NCBI RefSeq assembly: GCF_029867415.1
Contig: NW_026705581.1
Coordinates: forward strand, 372,001-436,000
Direction of reading: 5' to 3'
DNA: 64,000 bases
Origin: Vicia villosa
Taxonomy: Eukaryota; Streptophyta; Magnoliopsida; Fabales; Fabaceae
The translations under genes were made by a program, and so were the position numbers. The notes beneath the pieces were generated by a model. That model was not told the DNA's origin and searched no databases. It saw only the letters and a program-made list of their open reading frames with translations. Shown here in pieces: positions 22,195-34,650 of this stretch (its first letter is position 1; each line of letters opens with the position of its first letter).

Positions 22195-23265
22195 AATTAT
22201 TATGAAGTTCCAATACACCACCTTAATTCTAATGCTCCAAGTTCTTCATGTTCAAGTTCATCGCCAACTTCTTGAACACATCATTTGTGACTCCCTTTGT
22301 CAACAAATCCGCAAGTTATTCTTTGCTTCGACAGTATTCAATTCCAGCTTGCCTTCAATAACCACATCTCTCAAGTAAAGAAACATCATCTCAATATGCT
22401 TGCTCCTCCCATGTGCAATGTGATTCTTAGCAAGGTTAATGGTTGAAACATTATAACTAAAAGTGTGACAACTTCTCCTACAATGTTGTCCAGCTCCTCT
22501 AACAGATTCATAAGCCACACAGCTTGACACTTACATAACGATGCAGTGATATACACGGCCTCACAAGAAGAGAGTGCAACTACTGGTTTCTTTTTAGAAG
22601 TACACCAAGTGTTTAGTGCTCCTCCGAACATAAAGACATAACCAGTTGTAGACTTTATATCATTTTTATCTCCGCACAAATTTGGAAGTGATATAACCGA
22701 GAAAATCGCATTTTCTACCCGTATCTGTTGCGGGAAAGAGAATTCTGCAGCCAAGAGTTCCTTTGACGTATCTTAGGATCCTCTTAACTGCTTCCAAGTG
22801 AGACACCTTCAGTATCTCCATGAATCAACTTGCAATACCGATACTAAACGCCAAATTTGGCCGCGTATTGCATAAGTAACATAATGATTCAATTAATCAT
22901 ATATATTGCATTGGATCCATATTCTTCTCATCTTCACTTTTTGACAGTTGTAACCTTGCTTCAGCTGATGTATTGGTAGCATTACAATGTTCCATATCAC
23001 ACCTCTTCAATCTCTTAAGAGCATACTTTCTTTGATGCATGTGCAGTCTCAATTTTGACTTGTTGGACTCTATGCCAAGAAAGTATGTCATAACATTTCA
23101 AACTCTTCCATAAGTTCACTCTTGAACTTAGAGATACTCAACTCATTGTTGACCGTGATCAACACATCATCAACATATATATATAAGCAAAGTATGATTA
23201 CATCTTTGCTTGTATCCGTTTTCACATAGACACCGTGTTCAAAAACACATTTCTAACAAAATCCC
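22195..23265 (-). pseudogene. Copia RT-RNase H relic, truncated
   Basis: Minus-strand Ty1/copia polymerase debris. The reverse transcriptase end includes a YVDDVLITVN active-site segment at about 23185-23150 and TYFLGIE (23091-22897). RNase H follows with a STTGYVFMFGGA segment and ALSSCEA (22754-22386), then HGRSKHIEM (22530-22300) and a decayed carboxyl tail to about 22210. Several frame changes and stops are present, and no integrase or gag was found. The 5' part is missing upstream of about 23265. Confidence 0.8.
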
Positions 23266-23528
23266 CCAAGGGGGTGAAGAAGTATAAAAAAATCCCAAAA
23301 AAGGGCAAAGAAATATAAATCCACTAGTGGCTAGAAAGCCAAACCATCATTCTTCCTCATGGGGAATCTCTTCCACAACAACACTATCTAGCCGAGGGTC
23401 TTTTTGTTATTTCTCTATAATTTGAATTGGCATTATGTTTGGTAAAACTAATATAGTAGCAATTAGTTAAATAGGATATATAACTTGTAAGAGAAAGTCG
23501 GTGGAAGTTCTATTTGACAAAGAAACAT
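23266..23528. other. Unassigned spacer between copia relics
   Basis: Includes the small palindromic word ATCCCCCAAGGGGGT near 23265 and no coding sequence. Confidence 0.4.
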
Positions 23529-24529
23529 GTTGAGTAGATTTGTTTCAACATCTAGACAACATGTCGAAGAACATGTCCTATGCTAGCCATTCGACATCGC
23601 GCCTGAATCAGAACTGTTGTTGACTGAATCTAACTCAACAATTAACAGCAATGCAAAATATTACTAACCAATATTATGCAATCATAGGTGGCACATGAAA
23701 GACCTGATAGAATCAAATTAGAATATGTTTGAATGAAGACTTTCTAATTTTGGATATTTATTAGGAAGATTTAATTGAAGACCCATTTTGTAGGAGAATC
23801 TTTTTGAGATTTATAACAGCTAATGAAGCTGTGATTAGAAGCCCAAATCTAGTTGGGAATAGGTTATAAATAGAAGCTTTGTAACCTAGGTTTTTTAAGT
23901 CAACCAATATATAAAATTATAAGGATTGTGTTGGTAGGTGAAACCACCCGGTTTGTGGGACGGTCACCTTGTTATCACTCAAAAGCCTTTAGGTAATGGT
24001 TTAAGTATTTTTCTTGGAGGAAGCTTTTAAGCAACTCCAGGATGGTGTTCTTAGTCTAGAGTCATGGCTGAGTATGGAGGGAAGTGCGGCTTCCTTCCCG
24101 ACATAGAAGTGTGTCTCCTCATTATGGAAGTGTGTCTTCTATATTGTGGATATAGGATTGTGGAAATTAGGTCGTTGGTACAGCTCCTGGGACTTGAAAT
24201 TGTACAACATCACTGAGGTGATTGGAAGTGGAATGGAGATATTTCATATCTAGAGAGGACCTAGGTAGAGATTGCATTGAGTGGGGATTAAGTGAAGAGT
24301 TGTAAACGGGGTAGTTTAGCTCTGAATTGATACTACTGATAGTGGATTTCATTCCTGGCTTGGTATTCCCTAGAGTATGAGAGTTTCTCCGAACTGGGTG
24401 AACAATTTTGTGTGTTTTTATGCTTTTTAGTACTGCTTTTACATGTTTATATTCCTTGTACATGTTTCTTCCAGATCAGATGTCTCGACATCCTATAGGA
24501 CATATGAGTTCTATCATACCATAATTTCA
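23529..24529 (+). repeat. LTR of a Sirevirus-like copia element (left LTR)
   Basis: Starts TGTTGAGTAG and ends TTTCA, followed after two bases by a primer site. It contains a promoter-like region (GGTTATAAATAGAAGC at about 23861-23876) and a GGTGAAACCACCCGG segment. The start was placed at the nearest TGTTGA and is less certain than the end. No matching right LTR was found. Confidence 0.55.
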
Positions 24530-24531
24530 AT

Positions 24532-24546
24532 TGGTATCAGAGCATG
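24532..24546 (+). other. Primer binding site, initiator-tRNA(Met) type
   Basis: TGGTATCAGAGCATG directly follows the LTR. TGGTATCAGAGC is the usual complement of the 3' end of plant initiator tRNA-Met in copia and many gypsy elements. It sets the plus-strand orientation. Confidence 0.75.
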
Positions 24547-26150
24547 AATCATGTTCTATCTCTAGATGAGATCCTAGGAAGATACTTTCTGGTCCATGTG
24601 CAAGAAAGATAGTTATGCTGAATGGTTGTATGGACTTGGTCCGCTCTTATGTTTAAGAATTGTCCTTAGAAGTGGAGGATGGACTATTCGTGACAAGGTG
24701 TGTGGTGACCTTTCCTTGAGGGTGTCAGGAGAGTAGTGACTCATGTTGTTTCTGAAGCTTGGTGGAGGAGTTTTTCGTTTATTCAGTTGCAACTGATGGA
24801 AAACTTCTGGTGTATCCTCTGATGATGTATCCTATGGTGTGATACATGAAGGATTGTGTCGATTAACTTATTAAAGTAGCCAAATATACTTGAGATTTGT
24901 CTCAGGTCCACTCATAAAGGGATTTTCAATAAGTTCATTGATAAGAGATCGGAAGAAAGCAATTTATTTTTGCTCTCTTCCCTGGAAGGCCAACCACAGT
25001 TCTTTGTTGAAGGGTCTCTTGGTGCAGTTCTTGAATGATGTTCCACAAAATGTTAAGACATCATATCAGTAAATTATGCCAAATTTTGATGGTTAAAGAG
25101 ATTGCACAATAAATGCTTTGGGGGCTGAACAAATGTGTATTGATCGCATATGTTTGGAACCTACTCCTGATCTAGAAAAGGAGGCATCTGGATCTAAGAA
25201 GTTTCAATGCTAAAAACTTGTCTTAGATGAATATGTTGATCAAGACACAAGCAACATATGGGATACTTCTTGGGTTGGTTTATTTCTGATCCAATGAATT
25301 AGGAGTGCAGAAGCTTAGCATGCTATTGTATTTGAAGGACATCTCAACAAGGTTCTTCTTGCATAAAGTCTATACTAATGTCAAGAACATTATCTCTGAC
25401 ATCCGTTTGGTTCTTATGACCAAAAGAATAAAAGTTTTAGAGAAAAGGTCTTAAGGCAGTAATTATCCAAGGATGGATAATGAAAGGCAAATCAACATAA
25501 GTTCAGTGGATGATAAGTATTTGCACTTTGGAAGTATCATCCAATCTATTGGACTGATTCTTCAGTATTAACTTGAGGAAAGGGAGCTGAACATACCACA
25601 TCAAGAGCAAGGTATGAATACTCAAGGGAGACCCCTCTCAAGTTCAGAGTCCAACTATGTGGTGTCTTCACATATTGGAAGAGTTGCTGATGCATTAAGG
25701 GCTGAAGTGCATTAATGAGTCTTGTAGAAGAAGAGATGGTTATGGTATAGTGCTGACTTTACCACTTGCTTGTTGTTTTCTGCTCTAGATACCTATTAGA
25801 GGGAATCTCTTATTTAGGTGCAGAAGTTTGGCTCCTTACACCTCAATGTCAGACAGGAGGTCTTACATATGTTCCTGAGGTGTTTATCATGCATGTCACT
25901 GCATGATATCTGATCCTGAAGGATGATCAGTTGCTGAAGAACCTCCTTGTATCCATAGCAGGAGTTATACATAGATTACTTCATATATCCTTTTATTTCC
26001 TTTACCTTTTCTAGTCGAAGCATTTATTTTCAGAGTCATTTTATATGCTTTTCTATTGTCCTTTAAGATTTCAGTTTGAACCTTTAAATTCCAGTCACTT
26101 AGAATTCATGGTCGAAGTCATCTTTACCTACATTATTAGATAGTTATAAT
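24547..26150 (+). pseudogene. Decayed interior of the Sirevirus-like element
   Basis: Follows the primer site but has stops every few dozen codons in all frames. Short plausible coding traces exist on the plus strand (for example around 25110-25200), but no family motif could be assigned. It is called from its position and its lack of any other explanation. Confidence 0.35.
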
Positions 26151-26269
26151 ACTTAGAGAATTTTTTGTTTTTTCATATAAACAAAGTAACACTAGAATAT
26201 GAACCCAAATATATAAATGATTAAACTTTGACACATGTCCTAGGATCAATCTAGTCGATCCTGTAAGTT

Positions 26270-26587
26270 ACCAAAATATTCAATTTGGAAGACTAGCGAT
26301 TGTTTTACCAGAAATCACGATAAACACATGCATATAGCAACGATTAATTTAAGTCGATGTAATAAAAAAAAATCTCAACAATTTTATTATCGTTGAAAAA
26401 AGTGACTTATAACAATCATTATTAATGTCGCTAGAAATCATTCAAGTTTTGAATATGCATATTGCAACGACTAATATAAGTCGTTGTAATCTTTCTCCCT
26501 CTCTCTCTCTCTCTCACTATCTCTCTCTCCATCACATTATTGTCAATGAAAATAAATTTTCTCCAACAACAATAACTATTGTTGCTT

Positions 26588-26661
<74 letters not shown>

Positions 26662-26860
26662 ACTTAATAACTATATTAATATTTTAATAAATAATTTTTT
26701 ATTAATTTAATGGTTGATATGTGTTCTTCTCATCTCTCATTATAAAAATTCTCCTACTTATATATAACAACAACTAATTTAAGTTGTTGTAATAAATTAC
26801 TTTTTGCAACAATTTCATTATTGCTGAAAAAAACTATTCTCTTTGAAAGATTTAGAATTA
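26270..26860. repeat. CACTA-like block of CAACGACT..AGTCGTTG repeats
   Basis: Repeated short inverted motifs include GCAACGACTAATATAAGTCG (from 26463), a diverged copy at about 26327-26357, and CAACAACTAATTTAAGTTG (from 26768), with matching half-words at 26395-26430, 26560-26590 and 26805-26830. Such inward/outward subterminal motifs are typical of CACTA transposons. No transposase or clear CACTA terminus is visible. A CT-rich run (26497-26530) and a (TA)n run (26592-26654) lie inside. Confidence 0.5.
26592..26654. repeat. (TA)n microsatellite
   Basis: About 62 bases of uninterrupted TA dinucleotides within the CACTA-like block. Confidence 0.95.
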
Positions 26861-26869
26861 TAAAACACT

Positions 26870-27590
26870 GAATGAGCAATATATTTTTTTTTATTATTTA
26901 ATTTCTATATTCTCTTAATGTTTGAAATTCAAAGTTTTCATGTTTTTCTACTATGTTCTTCCTTTAGAGCATATTAGATGTTACTTACATGTTGTGTGAT
27001 TCACTTTTGTGGTCTTGGAGAATTTTTTTGTTCTTGATCTCGAGTTTTTAAGACTCCCTAAAATTGTTATTAAAGCCTTGATTTCGCTTTGTGCAAGGAC
27101 CGAGAACTGACTTATGTATTGAATCTTGTTATGATTTTAGGATTCTCACACTTATGAGAGATTTTTGGTTTAAAGTGTGGAAGATTAAGTCTCCAGTACA
27201 ATTTTAATGGGTGTTTATAAGATAGTTGACTCATATAACTAATTTATTGAGGTTTTGGACTGAGATGTCTTTCTTTGAAAATGATGACCCAAATTAGTAA
27301 GCGCAATAAAAGAGACAGTGGTTGTGGCAATCACGACAGAAGATGAAATAATGGTCACATTGGTGGGGGTGGTCGCTTTAAACATCAGTAGTAGACTTCA
27401 CTAACGTATTCGAGTCACCAAGAGGAGGTAATCATGTCTTATTCAAATACAAGACACTGTTTTACTGTTGAATATTGTCATAATATTCTTAATTTCTTAT
27501 TATTGGTTGTGGACATGCATTATTTCTCAACTCACGCAACTCTTTAAATTGAAACAATGTGTTAAATGCCCTTAAACTAATACATTTTTT
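26870..27590 (+). pseudogene. Second copy of the old copia-like relic
   Basis: Aligns with 15345-15680 joined to 20605-20945. Shared words include CTTTGTGCAAGGACC, TTGAATCTTGTTATGATTTT and TTTACTGTTGAA. It is uninterrupted here and so shows the pre-insertion arrangement. The middle again has a GHGxGG-like basic Gag trace (27300-27380). No open frame. Confidence 0.55.
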
Positions 27591-27889
27591 TTATCTCAGT
27601 TAGAAAATTTATCATTGATCATGATGTCTTTGTTGAATTTAATCCATTTGATTTTCTATGAAGAGTTTTCAAACAATTTTTTTTTGTTGAGATCTAAGAG
27701 TTTCGGTCATCTCTACCCATTTACCTCAAGACATTATACTACAAACCCTATCACCCTCTCTACCTTTGTTGCATTAGGGGAAATGATTTATTTTATAAAA
27801 CCCCCCTAATCAAACAAACTATTCACGATTTGATGGTGAAGAGGAGATGGTTTTAAATTTTTCAATATTCCAAAATAGAGAGATGAATT
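27591..27889. other. Spacer, nothing recognised
   Basis: AT-rich. An open frame of 64 codons at 27615-27809 lacks any motif. Confidence 0.4.
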
Positions 27890-28560
27890 GAAAAAGTTTC
27901 TAAGTCAAGTTCCACATTGTGTGTTCGTTGAAAAACCTCCTTAGTCCCACATTTCTTAGATTAGAAATCTTGGCTAGTTTACTTCATTATATAAGTAAGT
28001 CATTTGTTTCATTCTAAAACACACCAAAAACTTATTTTGAGTTTTTCCTTTCTCACTCTCATAACTCCGCGTCTTTCAAATTATCGAAGCGCCAACTTCT
28101 CCCCCTCTTACTCGTTGAATTTTCCGAGTACTTTCTTGCATTCTCCGTAGAGAATAATGTTAATTTCTCCTCGTTTGAGTTGAGAAATTATCAAGTATAA
28201 TTTTTATTGGATTCTCTTTAGAGAATTATTGAAATTTCTCTTGGTTTGAGAAATTACTACGACTGGTCGTTATACCAGATACTAAGGTGGCATTTATACC
28301 ATATTTGAATAGACTTAGTACCATTTGAGGGTGTATTTCTAGATAGATTATCTACCGTGCAAGTAGTAATCGTACAGTATAGAACTGAGCTGTTTTATCC
28401 TTGAGACGTTGTGGTTATTAAGAGCTGCTTTGCATAATTTTGGCAGTACCACAAAATGTCTTAAAGAAAGCGTGGTGTTCTGCGACTCGACCCAATAATT
28501 TCTTTGATGGAAAACTTGTTAAAATCGTGATCCAACAATTTTAAGACGTTTCAAATTTTC
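27890..28560 (+). repeat. Probable LTR and leader of a copia relic
   Basis: Contains TTAGTCCCACATTTCTTAGA, a TATA-like ATTATATAAGTAAG near 27990 and a long pyrimidine-rich leader, just upstream of copia Gag remnants. This matches the layout of the 5' end of plant copia elements. Exact LTR boundaries were not found. Confidence 0.5.
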
Positions 28561-30650
28561 ATGGCTACCGATTGGTACTACTGCGGATATTGTCTTTGAC
28601 AAACTGTTCATTATTGAGAGATGTCACTTCAAATGTTGGCAACAAAAAGATGATTTTCATCTTAATGTTGAAAAAGATAGCTAACATTATGACCGACGAC
28701 ATTTTGTTGCTCCTTTTGGATCAATCAAACAAACTAATGGTAAGAAATTTGAGGATTCAAAAGGAACACATAATAGTGTTGAAGTTGAATCTGGTGAACA
28801 GATTAAAGCGAACAATTTACAGCTTAGAAAAAAACCACCTTATAGAAAGAATGATTATAACATTCTGAATGAAATTGCAAATGATCTGTATGACTATTAC
28901 AGTAACTGCGATACTTCAAAATATGTTTAAGATACTCTAAAAAACAAATATAACATTGAAGAAGCTGGAGAACAGAAAAATGATTTTAGCAACTACGTGA
29001 TGTATTAAATGGTAGATGAAAGGTCCCTAAAAACCCAAAGTCATGAACTTCAAAAGATTGCTCATGAGATCATCAGTAAAGGTATGTATTTATATGAACA
29101 ATTCAAATTTCTTATATTATTGACAAACTGCCCCCCAGTTTGAAAGTTTTTAAGAATTATGCTTTGTTACAAAATAAAATAATTTTTAATTGAGAAACTG
29201 ATTATTCTTATTTAAATTGAAGAAGAATCTCAGAGACATGATTAATAATAAAAAGTCTAGGTTGTTTTAAAAAACAAAAATAAATTCGGTATGGTTCTGA
29301 ATCCATATGGCAAATCATTAAAGAATTTGAACCGCAATATTGTGAACCTAATTAAGAATGGGCACCCTTCTATGGCCCCAATTTCTCCAACTAGACAACA
29401 ACCACCACCTCAAAGAAATGAAGTTGTTTTCCCATTGTCTCAACTGTGAAAAACTAAGTCATATGGCTAAAAGATATAGAAGGATTGAACCTGGTGTAGA
29501 ACGTAATTCACAGTTTAACCTGGATAATGGACAATTTATTACTATGATCATTGAAATAAACATGGTTGATGGATCTGATGGTTGGTGGATAAACACCGGT
29601 GTCTCTCGTCGTGTTTGTTATGATCCTGTTATGTTTAAAACATACACAAATACTAAAGATAAGAAAGTGTTGTTAGGAGATGCCCACACCACTAATGTTG
29701 TCGATATTGGAGAAGTGGAACATGGCCACCTATGAAAAGACTTTAATCTTGAAGGATGTCATTTATACTCTAGAGATTATAAAGAATCATGTTTATGTTT
29801 TTTTCTTCTTATAAATAAGGAAAGATTTAGTCAGTTTATTGGGGTAGATTTGTACACCATCATCACAAAGAATGATATTTTTGTGAATAAAATTGATAAG
29901 TTTAAAAACTTTGTAAAGAATTTGATAATGATTTAGTTATAATTTGTAGTGATAGGTGTTGTCGATATTGGAGAAGTGGAACATGGCCACCAATGAAAAG
30001 ACTTTAATCTTGAAGGATGTCATGTATACTCCAGAGATTATAAAGAATCATGTTTATGTTTTTTTTTCTTCTTATAATTAAGGAAAGATTTAGTCAATTT
30101 ATTGGGGCAGATTTGTACATCATCATCACAAAAAATGATACTTTTGTGAATGAAATTGATAAGTTTAAAAACTTTGTAAAGAATTTGAAATTGATTTAGT
30201 AAGAAATTGTAGTGATAGGTAAATTGTATAATTCTAGTTTATTTAATTATTTCTATAAACAACATAGAATTGTACATGAAACGACTGCTCCATATTCTCC
30301 TTAAATGAATGGTGAAGCAGAAAGAAAGAATAGAACTCTTACTGAACTTGTTGCAATTATGATGAATTCTGGTGCTGCACCTCAATGACGGGGGGAAATT
30401 TTATTAACTGTTTGTTATGTCCTGAATAGAGTTCTCAAGTCAAAGAGTAATATATCTCCTTATGAGAAATTAAAGAAAATATATGAGTGTGTATTCATCG
30501 GGTATGCAGTAAATAGTAAGGCATATAGGTTTTATGACCTAAATAAAAAGTGATCATAGAATCAAATGATGTTGATTTCTATGAAGACGAATTTCCCTTC
30601 AAATCGAGAAATAATGGGGGCACTCAATTGAGTCACATTCATGTGATAAG
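28561..30650 (+). pseudogene. Copia gag-protease-integrase relic
   Basis: Plus-strand debris in the expected order. Gag traces lie at 28572-29000. A damaged zinc knuckle (CLNCEKLSHMAKRY, last Cys lost) is at about 29435-29480. The protease segment WWINTGVSRRVCYD at about 29580-29625 has Asn where the catalytic Asp should be. An integrase end with HETTAPYSP and MNGEAERKNRT lies at 30260-30350, followed by VFIGYAVNSKAYRFYD to 30540. Stops and frame changes are frequent, and a 261-bp segment is duplicated (29697-30218). The relic stops abruptly at 30650 where the next LTR begins; reverse transcriptase is absent. Confidence 0.8.
29697..30218. repeat. 261-bp tandem duplication inside the copia relic
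   Basis: Two copies beginning GTTGTCGATATTGGAGAAG start at 29697 and 29958. They differ at scattered positions and by small indels, so the duplication is old. Confidence 0.9.
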
Positions 30651-32348
30651 TGTAGCGGTGAAATTGGTGAGACTAAATCCATGAGAAAGACGTAGCTCAT
30701 TTGTTTTAAACAGAGTCGCCACCGCGCTTTATTGTTTCCAAAGGAAATGGGAGAAAGATTGAATAAAACCCAAAGAAGTTTTTAAAATCAAAACTAATAA
30801 AATAAACAGAGATTTAGGTACGGGGATTTGTTATGCAAGGGGAAGGTTTTAAGAACCCCTCACATCTATGGTGCTCCATAGGAAACCTCTTTGAAAATAT
30901 TGTTGTTTTGGTGTACATTTGTTTTGAAAAGCATATGTGAGTTTGTTTAAATAGAATGTGGGGATGGGAAAAGACATTTTTGAAAGTGAGCTTGATAAGA
31001 CATCGCATATTAGGCCTACATACCCCTTTTAACAAAAGGGAAGTCAGAGCTTTTGTAGTTATTCTTAAAAGGAAAGTAAAAGAGCCAAAGTGGCCAAAAT
31101 CTTTTTGGGTGTTGAGCTTTAACAATACTCAACGGATTTTTTTAAAATGTTACGCTTTAACAATACTTAACGAGCTTAATATAAAGATACCAAGCTTTAA
31201 CAGTACAAGGTCAATGGACTAAGAGTAGTTTCACTAGGAATAATTCTCCTCTTAGTACTAAGGTTTTAAAACAAAGGGTTGGTTTTAACAATACAAAACC
31301 AAGGGTTGAGTTTAAAAAGGTTGAGCATTGACAATACAAAACTATTTTTAAAACAAGTGAAAAACTTTAACAATACTAAGCACAAAGTAAAAGAGATTTG
31401 GAAAAGAGTTTGAGTACCTTGACAATTTTAGTCAATACCATTCTCATTCCTTTGGATTTTTCAACAACAACTTTAAGTAATCAATCAATGGATACCTCAA
31501 ATGTATGTGTGATAACATGTGTCACAAAAGACAAGCAAGTAAGTATGATAATCATCAATGATAATGGGCAAGGATGTTTATACCTTAGGATTAATTCATG
31601 TATGAATGAATAGGATGGATGATGGACATGGATCTCATGCATGTGGGTTAGTAAACAAAGTATATACAAATGATAATACAACGAGTAACAAGTACAAAAA
31701 TACAAGGATAAAAATCAACAAACATATGTATATGGATAAAAGATAATGATCAAGGTAAATAAATCACATTTTAACATGGATAACAAAGATCAAGATGTTT
31801 TTGGATTAGCGTTTGAAACTAGGGTTTTAGAATCACACCTAAACCTAATTGATTTTTAATGATTAAAATACCAAATTCAAAAAGAGAATTAGTTTAAGGG
31901 TACATGATATAGCCAAGGAGAAATGATCCTAACCCTAGAAAAATATTCACAATTTATTTGAAGAGAAAATTTAAAGAAAATGATTTTTTTTTAATTTTAA
32001 ACACTTAAAAAGAACATGTTTTTTGATTAATTTTTTAAATGGTAAAATAATAAATATTTTTGGATTTTTAATCATAATTTAAAAATAGACAAAATAAATG
32101 AACAACACAAAAAAATCAAGTTAAAAGGAACGATTTTACTATTTTTTTATGATTTTTTCAAAGTTTGATAAAAAAAAGAAAAAAACAAGTGTTTAAAAAT
32201 AAGGTTTTGGTCTTGAAAGAATTCACGCCCCTTGCCTTGTAGATCAAAAGGTTATCCACTGGGCCATACGCTTGGCCCAGTCAGAAGGTGCATTACATTC
32301 AATACAAAGTAGCACAAGTTGTAAAATATGGAAAAAATAAAAGAAGCA

Positions 32349-32432
32349 AAAGGTTTGTGGTGAAGGAGATTCGAACCCCAGACCTAAGGGTCACACACAT
32401 AACACACACTCATTACCAACTCAGCTAGAACG
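32349..32432 (-). other. tRNA-like module inside the Ogre-like LTR
   Basis: On the minus strand a TAGCTGAGTTGGTA A-box-like segment (32414-32427) precedes GGTTCGAATCTCC (32365-32377), a good B-box. The spacing is tRNA-like, but the ends do not form a convincing acceptor stem. Confidence 0.5.
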
Positions 32433-33510
32433 ATGTAGTCATACATAACACGCCTTGCATTACACTTAAAATAAACTAAGTTTCTAAATTCAAATTCTCC
32501 CACTTCATCTTCTTCGTGTATCAGCAACAAGAACAACAATCGTGCCAAATTTAAACATTCTCAAAACTTAATCAATTTTGAAAATAAAACATCAACGTGA
32601 TCAACATCAAACCACGAACTCAACCATATAATTATCAAGCATTTATTCACACTCAAACACGTGAACTTCTGGAAATCAGTGATGAACCCTAAAATCCATT
32701 TTTAAAATTAAATTCTCAAAACACACAATCAAGCCTAAAACCTTAGGGCTATTAATCCCTACATGTATCTGAACAGAATGGTATCAAGTTTCATGCAAAT
32801 AAGTACCTAAATGACTAAATGCAAGTTTCAAAATGTACCTTTGAAAACAAGGTCGATTTGCACTTTAGAGAGGTTACAGAGATGATATGAGGACCTTGAT
32901 AGCTTCACCGACTTCCAAGGAGTGTGTTGGAATGCTTAGAATGACCTAAAACTTCGTCCAACTCCAAACTCGATAGCACCTAAAGCTCAAGCAAACAACA
33001 ATGGTGAATGATGATTAAGATGCTAGAGATGCAATTTTAGGTTTTTGATAGCTTGTATGAGTGATATGTAAGGTGTTTGGATGATTGGTTTGAATGAAAA
33101 TGGCCTATGTAGCTCAACACGGCTTCAAGTGCAAGTAAGGTATGTAAAAATGGAAGTTGGTGATTATGTGGTTACAGGCCTTGTGTGAATGTTTGGATGG
33201 CTTCTATTTGATGTATAGAAGCTATCTGAAGTGATAGTTTGGTTGGTTTGTGTTTGGTTTGTGTTTTGGAAGGTTAAGGCTTCAAAAGTATGGTAATGGA
33301 GGTAAAAATGATGATTTTAGGTTAGGAGTGTTTTGGGAGGTGGTGAGGTGATGGACAGCTTCTAAATGATGTTTAGAATTTGTTTGGTTGACACTCAAAA
33401 TTGGTAGAACTCAAAATCACTAAAAAAATGCAAAGATAGGAAATTAGAGAATTTCAAGTGAGGGGTGACTTGGAGAATTCTAGAGTGTTTTATTTTTGAA
33501 GCAAGACCCT

Positions 33511-33519
33511 CTATTTATA
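33511..33519 (-). promoter_or_regulatory. TATA box of the Ogre-like LTR
   Basis: TATAAATAG on the minus strand, followed by AGGGTCTTGCTTC and an A/C-rich leader, as in plant LTR promoters. Confidence 0.5.
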
Positions 33520-34112
33520 AGCCAAAATTAGGGTTTGTGGGTGAAGGAATCTTAGAATTTGGAGATCACATGTGAGAGTTGTACCACATTGCTTATTCAT
33601 GAAGAAAGAAGAAAATTGTGGTTCCAAGAGCAAGGTATAACTTCAAGCATGCAGAATTTTGAACAAAAACTTCTTAATTTCATATCTCTCAAATTAATCA
33701 CTTTTTGATGAAATGAGATAAGTGACAAAGTTGTTTATTTAATTAAGATCTACAACTTTCATGCTGGTAGATTTTTGAGTTTGAAGGTGAAATTTGAAGT
33801 TCCCAAAATAAGGACAAAATCACTTAAAAACCCTAATTTTGACTTTTTTTGACTTTTTTATTCTTGATAAATTTTCTTAGTCAAATGACTTCATTAATTA
33901 TATGTTGATGAATTTGATCTTTAAAAGTCTAATGTTGACCAATTTTCTCAAAAATAAGAAAAATTATGTTTCCATAAAAAAAAAAAAATTAATCTTTATT
34001 CAAGAACTCATGTGAAAAAATTCATTCTCTAGGCATAATCTATTGTAATGTCAGCCCAATCTATCTATTTTTGAGAATAACATAATGGAAGTGTAGTAGT
34101 ATAACATATGAG

Positions 34113-34650
34113 TAGGGGTGGCAAAACGGGCCGGGGCCCGCCGGGCCGCCCGCGCACCCGCCAAAAAATGGCGGGTTGGGTTGAGATTTTACGCTCGCCG
34201 CTCGCCAAAGCCCGCCCCGCCAAAACCCGCCGCCCGCCGTACCCGCCCCGCCAAAGTCCGCCGCTCGCCAAAATCCGCTCCTCCTCCAAAACTCACTATA
34301 TTTTTTAGTTAATTATAGTAATTGCAATTTTTGATGGTTTATTTTATGCATTTATTTATAAATATATGTAGTATTTTTTAGAGTAAATTTGTTGAAAAAT
34401 TACTTTTATAAAAAATTGTTTAAAAAAATAAGTGAAAAGTTTAATTAAAAGGTAAAAAAAGCATATTAATCTATTAAAAAATATAAATAAAAATAGGCGG
34501 GTAAGCCCGCCGCCCGCTAACCCGCCATCTTGGCGGGGCGGGCATGATTTTGATGCCCATTTTACTTCGCGAGTATGCCCGCCCCGCTCGTTTTTTGGCG
34601 GGCATAAGGCGGGGCGGGCGACGGGCGGGCGGCCCGTTTTGCCACCCCTA
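34113..34650. mobile_element. GC-rich hAT MITE, 538 bp
   Basis: Ends TAGGGGTGGCAAAACGGG and CCCGTTTTGCCACCCCTA are perfect inverted repeats. The 8-bp duplication CATATGAG is exact at 34105-34112 and 34651-34658. Subterminal regions are packed with CCCGCC/GGCGGG words around an AT-rich centre, so each end is far richer in CpG than anything nearby. There is no coding capacity; the open frames here are translations of the repeats. It lies within an exon of the RPA-like gene. Confidence 0.92.

Larger units (their letters stand above)
30651..33960 (-). repeat. Ogre-like solo or truncated LTR, about 3.3 kb
   Basis: The left terminus TGTAGCGGTGAAATTGG is sharp against the copia relic. On the minus strand the end region reads AAAGCGCGGTGGCGACTCTG, a sequence I associate with 3' ends of Ogre/Tat-type legume LTRs. 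The sequence beyond the LTR end is not a primer site, so this is a solo or truncated LTR. A TATA box (TATAAATAG, minus, at 33511-33519) precedes the presumed transcript start. The right boundary is uncertain: an ATAAG word at 33954-33958 repeats the five bases at 30646-30650, but no perfect TG...CA end coincides. Confidence 0.55.

Noticed and set aside
34065..34312. Arg/Pro/Gly-rich open frames and a possible CpG island promoter
   Set aside because: They lie in the GC-rich ends of a hAT MITE with perfect inverted repeats and an 8-bp duplication.
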